Part shown: positions 1 through 9,417 of the stretch, piece after piece | Position numbering within the stretch: position 1 is the stretch's first letter | How the letters are laid out: each line of letters begins with the position of its first letter | NCBI GenBank assembly: GCA_002293185.1 | Contig: DBCS01000008.1 | Location: 224,234 to 288,233 of the forward strand | Direction of reading: 5' to 3' | DNA length: 64,000 nt | Source: Flavobacteriales bacterium UBA952 | Lineage (GTDB): Bacteria > Bacteroidota > Bacteroidia > Flavobacteriales_D > Crocinitomicaceae | Notes under the pieces: model-generated | Database searches by the model: none | The model's input: only the letters and a program-made list of their open reading frames with translations | Told to the model about the DNA's origin: nothing | Made by a program: the position numbers and the translations under genes

Positions 1-1415
1 GACTGGAAGTTTGTTCCGGCGTCTTGACTGTATTTTTTGTTGGCATGAGCAAGGTACTTCACTCGTGCAAATTCATTGACGAATTCTTTCATACCGTGTA
101 CATCATAGATGTTTTCGTTTGCTTTTACAGTTTTGTCGTACAGGCCGTTAGGTACGAGAAGTTGTGTCTGGTATTTATTTCCACGGAAAGGCATAAAACC
201 GTCAGCCACCTCAGAAGTAAGCGGACGATACACATCCATTACCCATTCAGAGACGTTACCTGCCATGTGATACAAACCGTTGTCGTTCGGCCAGAATGAA
301 TCTGCACGATCTGTGATGTCAGCGCCGTCGTTAAGCCTTCCAGCTACACCCATCATGTCGCCTTTACTGCGCATGAAGTTCGCTTGAATTGCACCGGCAT
401 ATTGTTCTTCATCTTGTCTGACGTAATGGCCATCCCAAGGATAAATGCGGCGATCATTAATGTTTTCTGTGCCTTCATCGAGGTTACCGATGAGTCCAAG
501 TGCTGCGAATTCCCATTCAGCTTCTGTTGGTAGGCGATAGGCAGGAAGGAGCATACCATCTTCCATTCTCACAGGACGTGCACCCAAGCGACCGTTATCC
601 ATTTCGGCATAAACGGGATCATAGTTTTCTAATTGATATGGGTCACGCGGTACAGCTCGTTTGGATTTTGAATCAATTTGAGGCTTTGGTTTGCTGTCTT
701 TGTTGAGTACATAGCCACCTTCAGATTCGATGGTATAATTGCCGTTTAGATAGTTCTCGGTGGAGAACATATTTTGAGGAACTGAAGCGTATTTTTTATC
801 GTAGTCTGAGCGGTTTGCAGCGCCAACATCGGAACTTCCTTCATCGGCAAAGTGCCATTTAAGGATGCCTTCACGAACCAAAATAGCTTCGTTGACACGG
901 TCGGTACGCCATTTGCAGAAATCATTTGCTTGTAACCAAGATACACCGACAACAGGGTAGTCGCGGTAAGATGGATGACGCAAGTAGTAATTTACGTATT
1001 TTTCTCTGTAGCCTAATGCGCTTCTCCATGAAAGGGTATCTGGAAGACATTTTTTGTAAACGTGCGGATATGTTTTGTAGTAAACACGGCGCATCCAGAA
1101 CATATATTCTAACCAATGGAAGTTGGTGACTTCTGTGCGGTCCATGTAGAAAGAGGCTACAGTAACCCTAGATGCTCTTGCGTTCCAGTCAGACATGACG
1201 TCTTGCTCGGTACGGCCCATTGTAAAGGTACCGCCTTCGATCATGACCAAGCCAGGGCCAGTTTCTTGCTCTCGGGCATCAAACTTTTCAAAACCACCAT
1301 TTTTGTAGTTGTTGAAATCCCAACCAGTAGCTGAAGAGCGTTCTTTTGAACACGAAGAAAGCACCAACAAACCTGTTAGTGCAATCCCGAAGATGTTTTG
1401 AATCAATCGCTTCAT
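1..1415 (-). CDS. gldJ: GldJ, gliding motility/T9SS lipoprotein (3' end outside window)
   Basis: This frame stays open from an ATG at 1413-1415 to the left edge, giving about 471 N-terminal residues. Residues 1-22 are a lipoprotein signal ending in a lipobox (VLSSC, Cys22). A formylglycine-generating-enzyme/sulfatase-modifying fold follows, with TGPGLVMIEGGTFTMG near residue 55 and the late motif GNVSEWVMDVYRP. This lipobox plus FGE-like architecture is shared by GldJ and GldK. The TGPGLV lead-in and the porU/porV neighbourhood favour GldJ, which stabilises other Gld proteins and is needed for gliding and type IX secretion. It lies 50 bases downstream of the PorP/SprF-type gene on the same strand and is probably cotranscribed. 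The assignment to GldJ rather than GldK is inference. Confidence 0.82.
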   Translation of the reverse strand, partial: MKRLIQNIFGIALTGLLVLSSCSKERSSATGWDFNNYKNGGFEKFDAREQETGPGLVMIEGGTFTMGRTEQDVMSDWNARASRVTVASFYMDRTEVTNFHWLEYMFWMRRVYYKTYPHVYKKCLPDTLSWRSALGYREKYVNYYLRHPSYRDYPVVGVSWLQANDFCKWRTDRVNEAILVREGILKWHFADEGSSDVGAANRSDYDKKYASVPQNMFSTENYLNGNYTIESEGGYVLNKDSKPKPQIDSKSKRAVPRDPYQLENYDPVYAEMDNGRLGARPVRMEDGMLLPAYRLPTEAEWEFAALGLIGNLDEGTENINDRRIYPWDGHYVRQDEEQYAGAIQANFMRSKGDMMGVAGRLNDGADITDRADSFWPNDNGLYHMAGNVSEWVMDVYRPLTSEVADGFMPFRGNKYQTQLLVPNGLYDKTVKANENIYDVHGMKEFVNEFARVKYLAHANKKYSQDAGTNFQ

Positions 1416-1464
1416 ATTTTTGTGCGTTTATAACGTAAAGTTCTTAATTGAGGTTTGGTTACAT

Positions 1465-2445
1465 TTAGAAAGACGGACAAGAAGTTTTTCTAAAGTTTTT
1501 AGGCTTCTTTTTACATTTCAAATTGATGCCCATTGAGATTTCATGTGAACCACCTGTAATTCCGCTTCCAAGTGTTGAGACAGTTAAGTCATAGCTGTAA
1601 CCGACTTTGAATTTCTCTGTATTGATACCTACGGTCATGATGAAGGCATCTGTGTTGCGGTACCACGCGCCAAGCGTGAAGTTTTCGTATTTGAGGTAGG
1701 CACCAATATTGAGCTCTTGAAAACCATTTTGATATTGGTAAATGATATTTGGTGATAAAAAGGTGGTGCTTGAGTAACGACCGCGCTGCCCTATTTTGAT
1801 GTTGGATCCGATGTGCCCGGTGAAACGAATTGGTAGGCGAGACTCACCTAAGATCATGGATTCGTCCGGTCGGTTGAGGTGATGGCCTGCTACACCAACA
1901 TAAAAGTTTTTGGTAAAACCCACCATTCCAAAGCTCACATCAAAGAAACCTCTGCGACCATTGCCTCTTGGAACGTCTCCTGTTTGGTAAATGAACCCTC
2001 GGCGTGGATCTATCATATCACCAAAAGTAAGTTTGTCCCAGTCAAGGAATTTTTGAAAATAAGCAGCACGTGCTCCAAACATGAGTGAAAATTTGCGCGT
2101 TATTTTCGCGTTGTATGAGTAAATTCCGCCAATCATGGATGTTTGGATGGTGCCTTGGCCTTGTTGATCGTGCATAGCTAATAGACCAAAACCACCTGAA
2201 ATATTTTTGGAGTAGGTGTCATAGGCTGCCGCATATGTGACGTAATTGCCGGTCAATTGGGGCCATTCGTTGCGGTAATTTAACGAAATTCTAGGGCATC
2301 CTGACGACCCTGCAAGCGCTGGATTGAGGTAGGTCGGGTTGGCATAGAATTGCGTAAAAGTAGGGTCTTGCGCCCAAGATACAGCGCTCATTATCAAGGT
2401 AATGAGGCTTATCTGGACTACTAGTAGTGGTTTGACTATTTTCAC
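1465..2445 (-). CDS. PorP/SprF family type IX secretion outer-membrane protein
   Basis: A signal peptide ending at SWAQ is followed at once by the family hallmark QFYANPTYLNPALAG, then a beta-strand-rich barrel-like region to the C-terminus (about 326 residues, usual for the family). PorP/SprF proteins are outer-membrane partners of T9SS; some copies anchor specific large adhesins. No ATG precedes the signal peptide. A GTG at 2443-2445 gives a clean signal (KIVKPLLVVQ...), while TTG at 2469 or GTG at 2463 would add up to eight residues. It is divergent from porU and lies upstream of gldJ. Because many paralogues exist per genome, I cannot say whether this is PorP itself or a SprF-type copy. 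Confidence 0.85.
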   Translation of the reverse strand: MKIVKPLLVVQISLITLIMSAVSWAQDPTFTQFYANPTYLNPALAGSSGCPRISLNYRNEWPQLTGNYVTYAAAYDTYSKNISGGFGLLAMHDQQGQGTIQTSMIGGIYSYNAKITRKFSLMFGARAAYFQKFLDWDKLTFGDMIDPRRGFIYQTGDVPRGNGRRGFFDVSFGMVGFTKNFYVGVAGHHLNRPDESMILGESRLPIRFTGHIGSNIKIGQRGRYSSTTFLSPNIIYQYQNGFQELNIGAYLKYENFTLGAWYRNTDAFIMTVGINTEKFKVGYSYDLTVSTLGSGITGGSHEISMGINLKCKKKPKNFRKTSCPSF

Positions 2446-2569
2446 GAAAGTTGGTTTTAGCACGAACAATCTTAACGTTATTCAGGTTTCAAAGGTTACA
2501 AATATCGAATATTTATTCAAATAAAATAAATAAATTGACGTTTTTCTAGCGCTACAAACAGTAATTTTC

Positions 2570-5500
2570 ATGATTTATTTTCGCAATCTCCTTCTTTTTT
2601 TCATTTTCAGTGCCAGTTTTACCGCCATGGCGCAGGTTCAAAGCCTTGTTCTGGACTGGACAGGTACAACACAAATTTTTATTGGGGATGAAGCATTTGA
2701 GCTGCAGACAGTTAAAGATTTTGGCCTAGACAACGGCCAACCATTTTTTGCACTGCAACAAAAGCACAGCAGTATTCATCAGGAAATTGAAATATTAACC
2801 ACCTCTTACGTAAAAATACCGAAAGAACAAGCGCAGATATATCAGCAGCTCGATTTACGTTTTCAGCCAGATGCTGTTATTGATGCAAAAATTGTTTCAG
2901 ATGCAGGCCAACCTTATTTATCTTTTTATATTCTGCCGCTTCGTTTCAAAGATGGCAGTGTGGAACGCCTGACCCAATTGAGTTATCGCGTCAAAAATGG
3001 AACAACCGCTCAGGTAAAGGATTATGCCAGCTCCTCTATTTTAGGCAGTACGTCAGGAAAGTGGTACCGTATCGCCGTAACCAAGGATGGTATTTACAAA
3101 ATTGATAAAGCATTTTTAGAGGCTTGCGGTTTCAATACAACCAATCTCAATCCGGCGCACATTCATATTTTTGGAAATGGAGAAGGAGTGCTTCCGGAGT
3201 CAAATGCAGTACCGATTACGGACGACCTAGCGCAAAATGCAATTATCATCAATGGCGAAGGAGATGGCACCTTCGATGCCAATGATTTTGTACTGTTTTA
3301 CGCTTGGGGCCCCCACCGATGGGAACTATCTGGCGGAAGCCAATTCAATCAAATTAGGCATCCATATAGCGATCAATCCTACTACTATATTTACATAGGT
3401 AGTGATGTTGCTCCGCTGCGGATTGCAAGCTCGGTTGCAATTGATGCACCCGCAGATACTCTGATTACCAATTATGATTACCGCGACGTCTATGAGAATG
3501 ACCTCGAAAATTTAGTAAAAGGAGGTCAGCGATGGTATGGTGAAGAGTTTGATGTCAATTTAAGCCAAAATTTCAATTTTACCATTCCAAATGTAAGTGC
3601 GGAACCATTGCGTCTTCAGGTGAGTTACGCCTCCAATTCCCGAACTACTGGAAACCTCTTTCGATTGAAAAAAGGCAGTAGTATTTTGGGGCAAATGACA
3701 ATGCCCCATTCAGGCTCGTATTTTCAGCGAGGCGTATTGAACTGTACCGATTCTACTCCGAGTGCTACGCTTAACCTCGCTATTGAAATCAATCGGCTCA
3801 ATCCGAATGTTGTCACTTACCTTGACCGCATTCTGATAAATGCCCAACGCGGCCTTGCACTAACGGGAAGTCAGCTCAATTTTCGCGTTTCGAAATGGTC
3901 GTCTTCCTCGAACTTAGCGGCATATCAGATTGGAAATACCAATGCCAATACTTTTGTTTGGGATATTTCAAATCGGCATATTCCAAACGCGATTCCGCTG
4001 ATCGCTCAAGGGAATCAAGGCACATTTAAGGTGGCTTCCGGATACCATGAATATGTAGTAGCAAACGGATCTTCTTATTTTGCACCCGAGCGGGTAGGCA
4101 GTGTGGCCATTCAGGATTTGCATCAGCTGCCACAGGCCGATTACCTCATTGTTTCACATCCAGATTTTCTTACTCAAGCCAATCGTTTGGCCGATTTACA
4201 CCGCGCTAACGGATTAACTGTAAACGTCGTGCAACCTCAGTCGATTTACAATGAGTTTAGTTCTGGGATGCAAGATCCGGCTGCCATCCGACGCTTTGTA
4301 AAAATGTTTTACGATAGGGCCATTCAAACCGACCCGACGACCAAACCTAAATATGTATTGTTATTTGGCGATGGCACCTATGACCCGAAAAATCGCTTGC
4401 CTAACAACAATAATTTCATCGTTACCTACCAAATGCAAGCCAGTGAGAACATGATTGATGCAATGGTTGTCGATGATTTCTTTGGTATTTTAGATGATGC
4501 TGAAGCCATGAGCGCTGCCGATATGATGGACATCGGGGTAGGTAGATTGATTGTAAGCACCTCATTACAAGCCAAGCAAGTAGTCGATAAAATAGAGCAT
4601 TACATGAAAAATGGCTCCAATTTTTATCCCGTGGCAAGTTCATGTTGTATGGGTACTCAAACCGATAAAACATTCGGAGATTGGCGCAATCAATATATGG
4701 TCATGACCGATAACCGTGAAGGCGGGTATTTTATCAACACTGATGCAGAACCTCAATATGAAATTTCCAAGCTGTTTAATCCGGAGATCAATTATAATAA
4801 ACTTTACATGGACGCCTTTCCGAAGGTGGTAACCGCCGGTGGTGAGCGTTTTCCTGCGATGGTAAGCGCAATAGATGCAGGAATACAGCGTGGGGTGCTC
4901 GTGGCTAATTATATTGGTCACGGCGGTGAAGTCGGGTTGGCCGAGGAGCGTATAGTGGATATTGATCAAATCAATTCTTGGAATAATATTCATGCGCTTC
5001 ATCTGTTCGTATCCGCGACCTGTGAATTTACCCGATTTGATGATCCAGAACGCGTATCGGCTGGTGAATGGGCCTATTTGAACCCAACTGGAGGAGCTAT
5101 CGCTATGCTCACAACGACTCGGTCTGTATATTTTGGCGTAAATAGTAACATCGGGATCAAGTTAATTGAGCGCGTTTTTAATCGGTATCCGAATGGTCAA
5201 GCTTATGAGTTTGGTGAAATTGCCCGCCGCACCAAAAATGCAGCATCTGTCAGCTCCTCCAATAAAAGAAGTTTTACCCTTATCGGCGACCCCGCCTTGC
5301 GTATAGCTTTGCCACGCTATCGTATTGTAACAGATAGTATTAATGGCCTTGACCCGCAGCAGCAACTAGATACCTTGCGGGCGTTGAGTAAGGTGAAAGT
5401 TAAAGGTCACTTGGAAGATTACAGCGGTGCTGTTTTGACGAATTGGAATGGCGTACTTACACCTACAGTATTTGATAAAAAGAAAGTGCAAAACACCCTT

Positions 5501-6397
5501 GGGCAAGATGAAGGCTCCCCTGTTATCTCATATGAGCAGCAAACGAATCGCATTTATCGTGGGCAAAGCAGCATCACTAACGGTTATTTTGAATTTGAAT
5601 TTGTGGTACCAAAAGACATCGCTTTAAATATTGATTTTGGCAAGATTTCTTACTACGGACACAATGGGCAAATGGATGCGCAAGGCTATGACACCAGCTT
5701 TTATGTTGGCGGCATTGATCCAAATGGTGTTGCTGATGAGCAGGGCCCGGACATCCAACTCTTTATGAACCAAGAAGGATTCGTCAATGGATCAGTTACG
5801 GACGAAAGTCCGGTCTTGCTTGCTAAAGTATCTGACGAAAACGGAATCAATACCGTCGGAAATGGGATTGGCCACGACATCATTGCTGTTTTAGATGGTC
5901 AAACCGCTCAACCCGTTGTGCTCAATGATTTTTATGCTGCCAACTTAGATTCATACCAATCTGGCGAGGTTCGTTATCAGTATCAGAACCTAGCTCCCGG
6001 TCCGCATACCCTTTCTTTAAAAGTTTGGGATGTCAACAACAATTCATCGACTGCGCAAATAGATTTCATTGTACAGGCCAAAGAAGAGCCTACGCTACAG
6101 CACGTTCTCAATTATCCTAATCCGTTTACAACGCGCACTGAATTTATGTTCGAACACAACCAATCTTGTTCCTCCCTCGATGTTCAGGTTCAAATATTTA
6201 CTGTTTCAGGACGACTCGTCAAAACTATTGCTGAAGAGGTGCCAACCACAGGCTTCAGAGTAGCTGGCTTATTTTGGGACGGTAGAGATGACTTCGGAGA
6301 TGAACTGGCGCGCGGCACCTATTTATATCGTTTGCGTATTCAAACTCCAGATGGTGCTTATGCAGAGCAAACAGAAAAACTTGTTATCCTAAAATAG
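2570..6397 (+). CDS. porU: PorU, type IX secretion C-terminal signal peptidase/sortase
   Basis: A 1275-residue, gingipain-like (C25) cysteine protease with an N-terminal signal peptide (SFTAMA). The catalytic pair expected for this clan is visible: His784 in NYIGHGGE and Cys818 in FVSATCEF. After the catalytic and Ig-like regions there is a T9SS-type C-terminal domain (NYPNPFTTRTEF near residue 1182, ending EKLVILK). PorU cleaves the sorting domain of T9SS cargo at the cell surface and links cargo to A-LPS, working with PorV. porV follows 24 bases downstream. Length and domain order match PorU of Flavobacterium and Porphyromonas. Confidence 0.95.
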   Translation: MIYFRNLLLFFIFSASFTAMAQVQSLVLDWTGTTQIFIGDEAFELQTVKDFGLDNGQPFFALQQKHSSIHQEIEILTTSYVKIPKEQAQIYQQLDLRFQPDAVIDAKIVSDAGQPYLSFYILPLRFKDGSVERLTQLSYRVKNGTTAQVKDYASSSILGSTSGKWYRIAVTKDGIYKIDKAFLEACGFNTTNLNPAHIHIFGNGEGVLPESNAVPITDDLAQNAIIINGEGDGTFDANDFVLFYAWGPHRWELSGGSQFNQIRHPYSDQSYYYIYIGSDVAPLRIASSVAIDAPADTLITNYDYRDVYENDLENLVKGGQRWYGEEFDVNLSQNFNFTIPNVSAEPLRLQVSYASNSRTTGNLFRLKKGSSILGQMTMPHSGSYFQRGVLNCTDSTPSATLNLAIEINRLNPNVVTYLDRILINAQRGLALTGSQLNFRVSKWSSSSNLAAYQIGNTNANTFVWDISNRHIPNAIPLIAQGNQGTFKVASGYHEYVVANGSSYFAPERVGSVAIQDLHQLPQADYLIVSHPDFLTQANRLADLHRANGLTVNVVQPQSIYNEFSSGMQDPAAIRRFVKMFYDRAIQTDPTTKPKYVLLFGDGTYDPKNRLPNNNNFIVTYQMQASENMIDAMVVDDFFGILDDAEAMSAADMMDIGVGRLIVSTSLQAKQVVDKIEHYMKNGSNFYPVASSCCMGTQTDKTFGDWRNQYMVMTDNREGGYFINTDAEPQYEISKLFNPEINYNKLYMDAFPKVVTAGGERFPAMVSAIDAGIQRGVLVANYIGHGGEVGLAEERIVDIDQINSWNNIHALHLFVSATCEFTRFDDPERVSAGEWAYLNPTGGAIAMLTTTRSVYFGVNSNIGIKLIERVFNRYPNGQAYEFGEIARRTKNAASVSSSNKRSFTLIGDPALRIALPRYRIVTDSINGLDPQQQLDTLRALSKVKVKGHLEDYSGAVLTNWNGVLTPTVFDKKKVQNTLGQDEGSPVISYEQQTNRIYRGQSSITNGYFEFEFVVPKDIALNIDFGKISYYGHNGQMDAQGYDTSFYVGGIDPNGVADEQGPDIQLFMNQEGFVNGSVTDESPVLLAKVSDENGINTVGNGIGHDIIAVLDGQTAQPVVLNDFYAANLDSYQSGEVRYQYQNLAPGPHTLSLKVWDVNNNSSTAQIDFIVQAKEEPTLQHVLNYPNPFTTRTEFMFEHNQSCSSLDVQVQIFTVSGRLVKTIAEEVPTTGFRVAGLFWDGRDDFGDELARGTYLYRLRIQTPDGAYAEQTEKLVILK

Positions 6398-6421
6398 AAA
6401 TTCCCTATCTTTACCTGCTCT

Positions 6422-7684
6422 ATGAAAAGACCAAGATTTTATAAATTACTGCTCGCTATCAGTTCGGTGTTTATTTACCAAACTGCATTGGCTCAGCCCA
6501 CAGGTGGCTCTGGCGTCACAGACAACGATCTTCAGCTCAATACCATTACCACCTCTTTGCCCTTTTTGGCCATTACGCCAGACTCAAGAGCAGGCGGAAT
6601 GGGCGATGCCGGTACAGCCCTGAGCGCCAACTCTACCTCGATCTATTGGAACACCTCGCTTCTGAGCTTCGCCGAGCAAAAATCGGAGGTTAGTTTATCT
6701 TACACCCCTTGGCTGCGTCAACTCACCAATGACATCCATTTATCTTACCTTGCTGGTTACAAGCAAATAAATAAGATTCACTCCATTGGTGGTGCGCTCC
6801 GTTTTTTTAGCCTCGGAGAAATTACATTCACAGATATCAATGGCGATGTGCTACGCGACGACAAACCAAGTGAGTTTGAATTAGTGGGTGCTTATGCTTT
6901 CAGATTGTCAGATCGATTCAGCATTGGTGTAAATGGAAAATTTGCATATTCTAACCTAACAGGTGGTCTTACCGTTGCTGGCGTCAATACAAAGCCCGGT
7001 ATTGTCGGTGCTGCAGATCTTTCGTTTAGTTATTTCAATGACGACGCTAAAATCGGCAATACAGAGGGTACTTATACCTTTGGCCTTACGATAAATAATG
7101 TGGGTAATAAAGTTTCTTACTCCGAGTTGTCGCGCCGAGATTTCATTCCGATGAATCTCAAAATTGGCAATAGTTTCCTAGCAGAATTCGACGAATACAA
7201 TAAAGTTACTTTTTCTTTAGACCTGCAGCGCTTATTGGTACCTACACCTGCTATTTATAAGCTCATAGACGGCAATTATCAAATGCTTGCAGGGATGAAC
7301 GGTGATATCGGCATCATCTCCTCCATGATGCAGTCTTTTTATGACGCACCAGGAGTACTTGCTGAAGACGAGAATGGAGACTATATCCAAAATCAGGACG
7401 GGACCTATCAAATTGTAGAAGGAACACGTCTCAAAGAAGAACTTGCCGAAATCAATATTGCTGCCGGAGCAGAGTGGTGGTATAGCGACGTATTAGCCCT
7501 ACGCGGTGGTGTTTTTTATGAAAATAAAAACAAAGGAAACCGACAGTTTCTCAATCTAGGCGCCTCGCTCAAGTATAACATGTTTGCCATTGACTTTTCT
7601 TATTTAGCCTCTTTAAACGGACGCCAAAGCCCACTAGCCAATACGCTACGCTTTACATTAAGACTCAATCTAGCAGGAAATTAA
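6422..7684 (+). CDS. porV: PorV, type IX secretion outer-membrane shuttle protein
   Basis: A 420-residue FadL-like outer-membrane beta-barrel. A signal peptide (TALAQ) is followed by the typical PorV opening FLAITPDSRAGGMGDAGTA and NSTSIYWNTSLLSFAE. PorV binds folded cargo as it leaves the translocon and delivers it to PorU. Its position 24 bases after porU matches the known porU-porV linkage. Its stop codon overlaps the ispF start (TAATG), so the two are translationally coupled. Confidence 0.94.
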   Translation: MKRPRFYKLLLAISSVFIYQTALAQPTGGSGVTDNDLQLNTITTSLPFLAITPDSRAGGMGDAGTALSANSTSIYWNTSLLSFAEQKSEVSLSYTPWLRQLTNDIHLSYLAGYKQINKIHSIGGALRFFSLGEITFTDINGDVLRDDKPSEFELVGAYAFRLSDRFSIGVNGKFAYSNLTGGLTVAGVNTKPGIVGAADLSFSYFNDDAKIGNTEGTYTFGLTINNVGNKVSYSELSRRDFIPMNLKIGNSFLAEFDEYNKVTFSLDLQRLLVPTPAIYKLIDGNYQMLAGMNGDIGIISSMMQSFYDAPGVLAEDENGDYIQNQDGTYQIVEGTRLKEELAEINIAAGAEWWYSDVLALRGGVFYENKNKGNRQFLNLGASLKYNMFAIDFSYLASLNGRQSPLANTLRFTLRLNLAGN

Positions 7685-8175
7685 TGCAGCCTAAACCTCA
7701 ATTGCGCATCGGCTACGGCGTAGATGTCCACCAGTTAGCGGCGGGCTACCCCCTCTGGATTGGCGGCATACAACTCCCCTCAGAACTCGGGGCTGTTGGG
7801 CATTCCGATGCAGATGTGCTTATTCATGCAATTTGTGATGCACTTTTGGGCGCCCTGGCATTACGAGATATCGGGTATCATTTTTCAGATCAGGATCCGC
7901 AATTTAAAGGAATAGATTCTAAAATTTTATTGACGCGGGTTATTGATTTAGTCAAAGGCAAAGGATATGCCATCGTCAATATTGATGCAACAGTGATTTT
8001 AGAAAGCCCCAAAGTGAATCCGCATATTGCTCAGATGCAAGAGGTTTTGGCCGCTATTCTAGAGATCCAAACTGATGAAATCAGCATCAAGGCTACCACC
8101 CACGAAAAAGTCGATTCTTTCGGAGAAAAACGTGCTATTAAGGCTTATGCCGCGGCACTCCTCTACCAAATATAG
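7684..8175 (+). CDS. ispF: 2-C-methyl-D-erythritol 2,4-cyclodiphosphate synthase
   Basis: A 163-residue protein of normal IspF length. It converts CDP-ME 2-phosphate to MEcPP in the non-mevalonate isoprenoid pathway. The metal ligands are visible as Asp14 and His16 (GYGVDVH) and His48, with the conserved HSDAD at 40-44 and a C-terminal ATTHEKVDSFGE motif. It starts inside the porV stop codon. Linkage with T9SS genes looks like operon packing rather than shared function. A polyprenyl synthetase, another isoprenoid gene, is at 26.4 kb. Confidence 0.96.
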   Translation: MQPKPQLRIGYGVDVHQLAAGYPLWIGGIQLPSELGAVGHSDADVLIHAICDALLGALALRDIGYHFSDQDPQFKGIDSKILLTRVIDLVKGKGYAIVNIDATVILESPKVNPHIAQMQEVLAAILEIQTDEISIKATTHEKVDSFGEKRAIKAYAAALLYQI

Positions 8176-8184
8176 CTGCTCATT

Positions 8185-8811
8185 TTAGGGCACAAGCTGC
8201 ACGTATACTACCTTTTTGGTTTCAAAGAATTCCTCCGTGTAAAAATCAGCAATCGGAAATTCCTTGACAGGGTAGCGTAAACCTGCTAATTCTTCGCTGA
8301 GGTCTCCGCCCTTGAGGTAAAATACTCCATTTTTAAAAGGATGCAGGTTTTTTTTAGCACTTTTGCCCTTTACCCAAGTCAGAAAAATAGGCATCTGCGT
8401 AACGGCCCTACTGACAATAAAATCATATCGGTCTTTCACGTTTTCTGCTCTAACATGGCTTGCCTCTACATTTTGCAGTCCCAAATGCCCAGCCACCTCT
8501 TGTACCACTTTTATTTTCTTACCGATTGAATCTACTAAATGAAACTGAACCTCAGGAAAAAGAATGGCTAAAGGAATGCCTGGGAAGCCGCCACCAGTAC
8601 CGATATCCAGTACGGAAGCACCAGGTAAGAATTGGATAATTTTGGCAATGGCTAGCGAATGCAATACGTGTCGTTCGTAAAAGTGATCGGTATCTTTTCT
8701 AGAAATGACATTGATTTGTGCATTCCAGGTTTGGTAAAGGCCTTCTAAAGCTGCAAATTGCTGCAGTTGTAATGGGCATAAATCAGGAAAATAATGTTCG
8801 ATAAGCGTCAT
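8185..8811 (-). CDS. rsmG: 16S rRNA (guanine527-N7)-methyltransferase RsmG
   Basis: A 208-residue protein with the SAM-binding motif VLDIGTGGGFPGIPLAI and the downstream FIVSRAV motif of RsmG/GidB. It methylates N7 of G527 in 16S rRNA. The length is normal. The start codon directly abuts the stop of the sigma-factor gene upstream, so it is likely cotranscribed with the sigma factor and glycosyltransferase. It converges with ispF, with only nine bases between the stops. Confidence 0.95.
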   Translation of the reverse strand: MTLIEHYFPDLCPLQLQQFAALEGLYQTWNAQINVISRKDTDHFYERHVLHSLAIAKIIQFLPGASVLDIGTGGGFPGIPLAILFPEVQFHLVDSIGKKIKVVQEVAGHLGLQNVEASHVRAENVKDRYDFIVSRAVTQMPIFLTWVKGKSAKKNLHPFKNGVFYLKGGDLSEELAGLRYPVKEFPIADFYTEEFFETKKVVYVQLVP

Positions 8812-9417
8812 TTAGATGCTGTCTTTGGTGTGCTGCATCATGGCTGCTAAGAAATCACGAGCGCGGAATAGTTGAGCTTTAACGGTTCCTAATGGTAGGT
8901 TGAGTTCTTCGGCAATTTCCTCATAGCTTTTCTCCTCGAAATAACGTTTTTCTACGAGTTCGCGGTATTTCGGCTTGAGTTTGCTGACGAGGAGTCTCAT
9001 GTGGACCAATCTTTGGCCTTGAATGATGGTTTCTTCGGGGTTTAAAGTTTGAGACTTTGCATCTATGTGCATGCGTTCGCCATCACTCGTCGTGATACCT
9101 CGATCTATAGATGTTACTTCCACACGTTTTTTACGAATGAAGTCGATGCAGTTATTTGAGGCGATTTTAAACAGCCAAGTACTAAACGCAAAACTAGGGG
9201 AGTATTGTTCTAGACGGGCAAATGCTTTACCGAAGGCTTCGATCGTGAGGTCGTCGGCATCGTCTGAATTTTTCACCATTTTCAGCATCATAAAGTAGAT
9301 AGAGTCGCGGTAACGCTCCATTAAATCGGCATAAGCTGCCTGACTGCCTAATCGAGCTGCAGCAACTAACTGTAGATCGTGTTTGGCTTTATCGGATAAG
9401 TGCTCGTTTTCTACCAT
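8812..9417 (-). CDS. ECF-type RNA polymerase sigma factor
   Basis: A 201-residue sigma-70 family protein of group 4. Region 2 is at about residues 25-95 (YRDSIYFMMLKMVKN, DDADDLTIEAFGKAF, FSTWLFKIASNNCIDFIRK) and region 4 at about 140-195 (KYRELVEKRYFEEKSYEEIA, LNLPLGTVKAQLFRAR). No anti-sigma gene is adjacent. It starts seven bases inside the 3' end of the glycosyltransferase gene and ends where rsmG begins. Its regulon cannot be told from the window. Orphan ECF factors of this kind are common in Bacteroidota. Confidence 0.9.
   Translation of the reverse strand: MVENEHLSDKAKHDLQLVAAARLGSQAAYADLMERYRDSIYFMMLKMVKNSDDADDLTIEAFGKAFARLEQYSPSFAFSTWLFKIASNNCIDFIRKKRVEVTSIDRGITTSDGERMHIDAKSQTLNPEETIIQGQRLVHMRLLVSKLKPKYRELVEKRYFEEKSYEEIAEELNLPLGTVKAQLFRARDFLAAMMQHTKDSI

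Noticed and set aside
4640..5002. Open frame of about 120 codons on the minus strand inside porU
   Set aside because: It lies wholly antisense to a long, motif-confirmed gene and shows no family signature or signal peptide.
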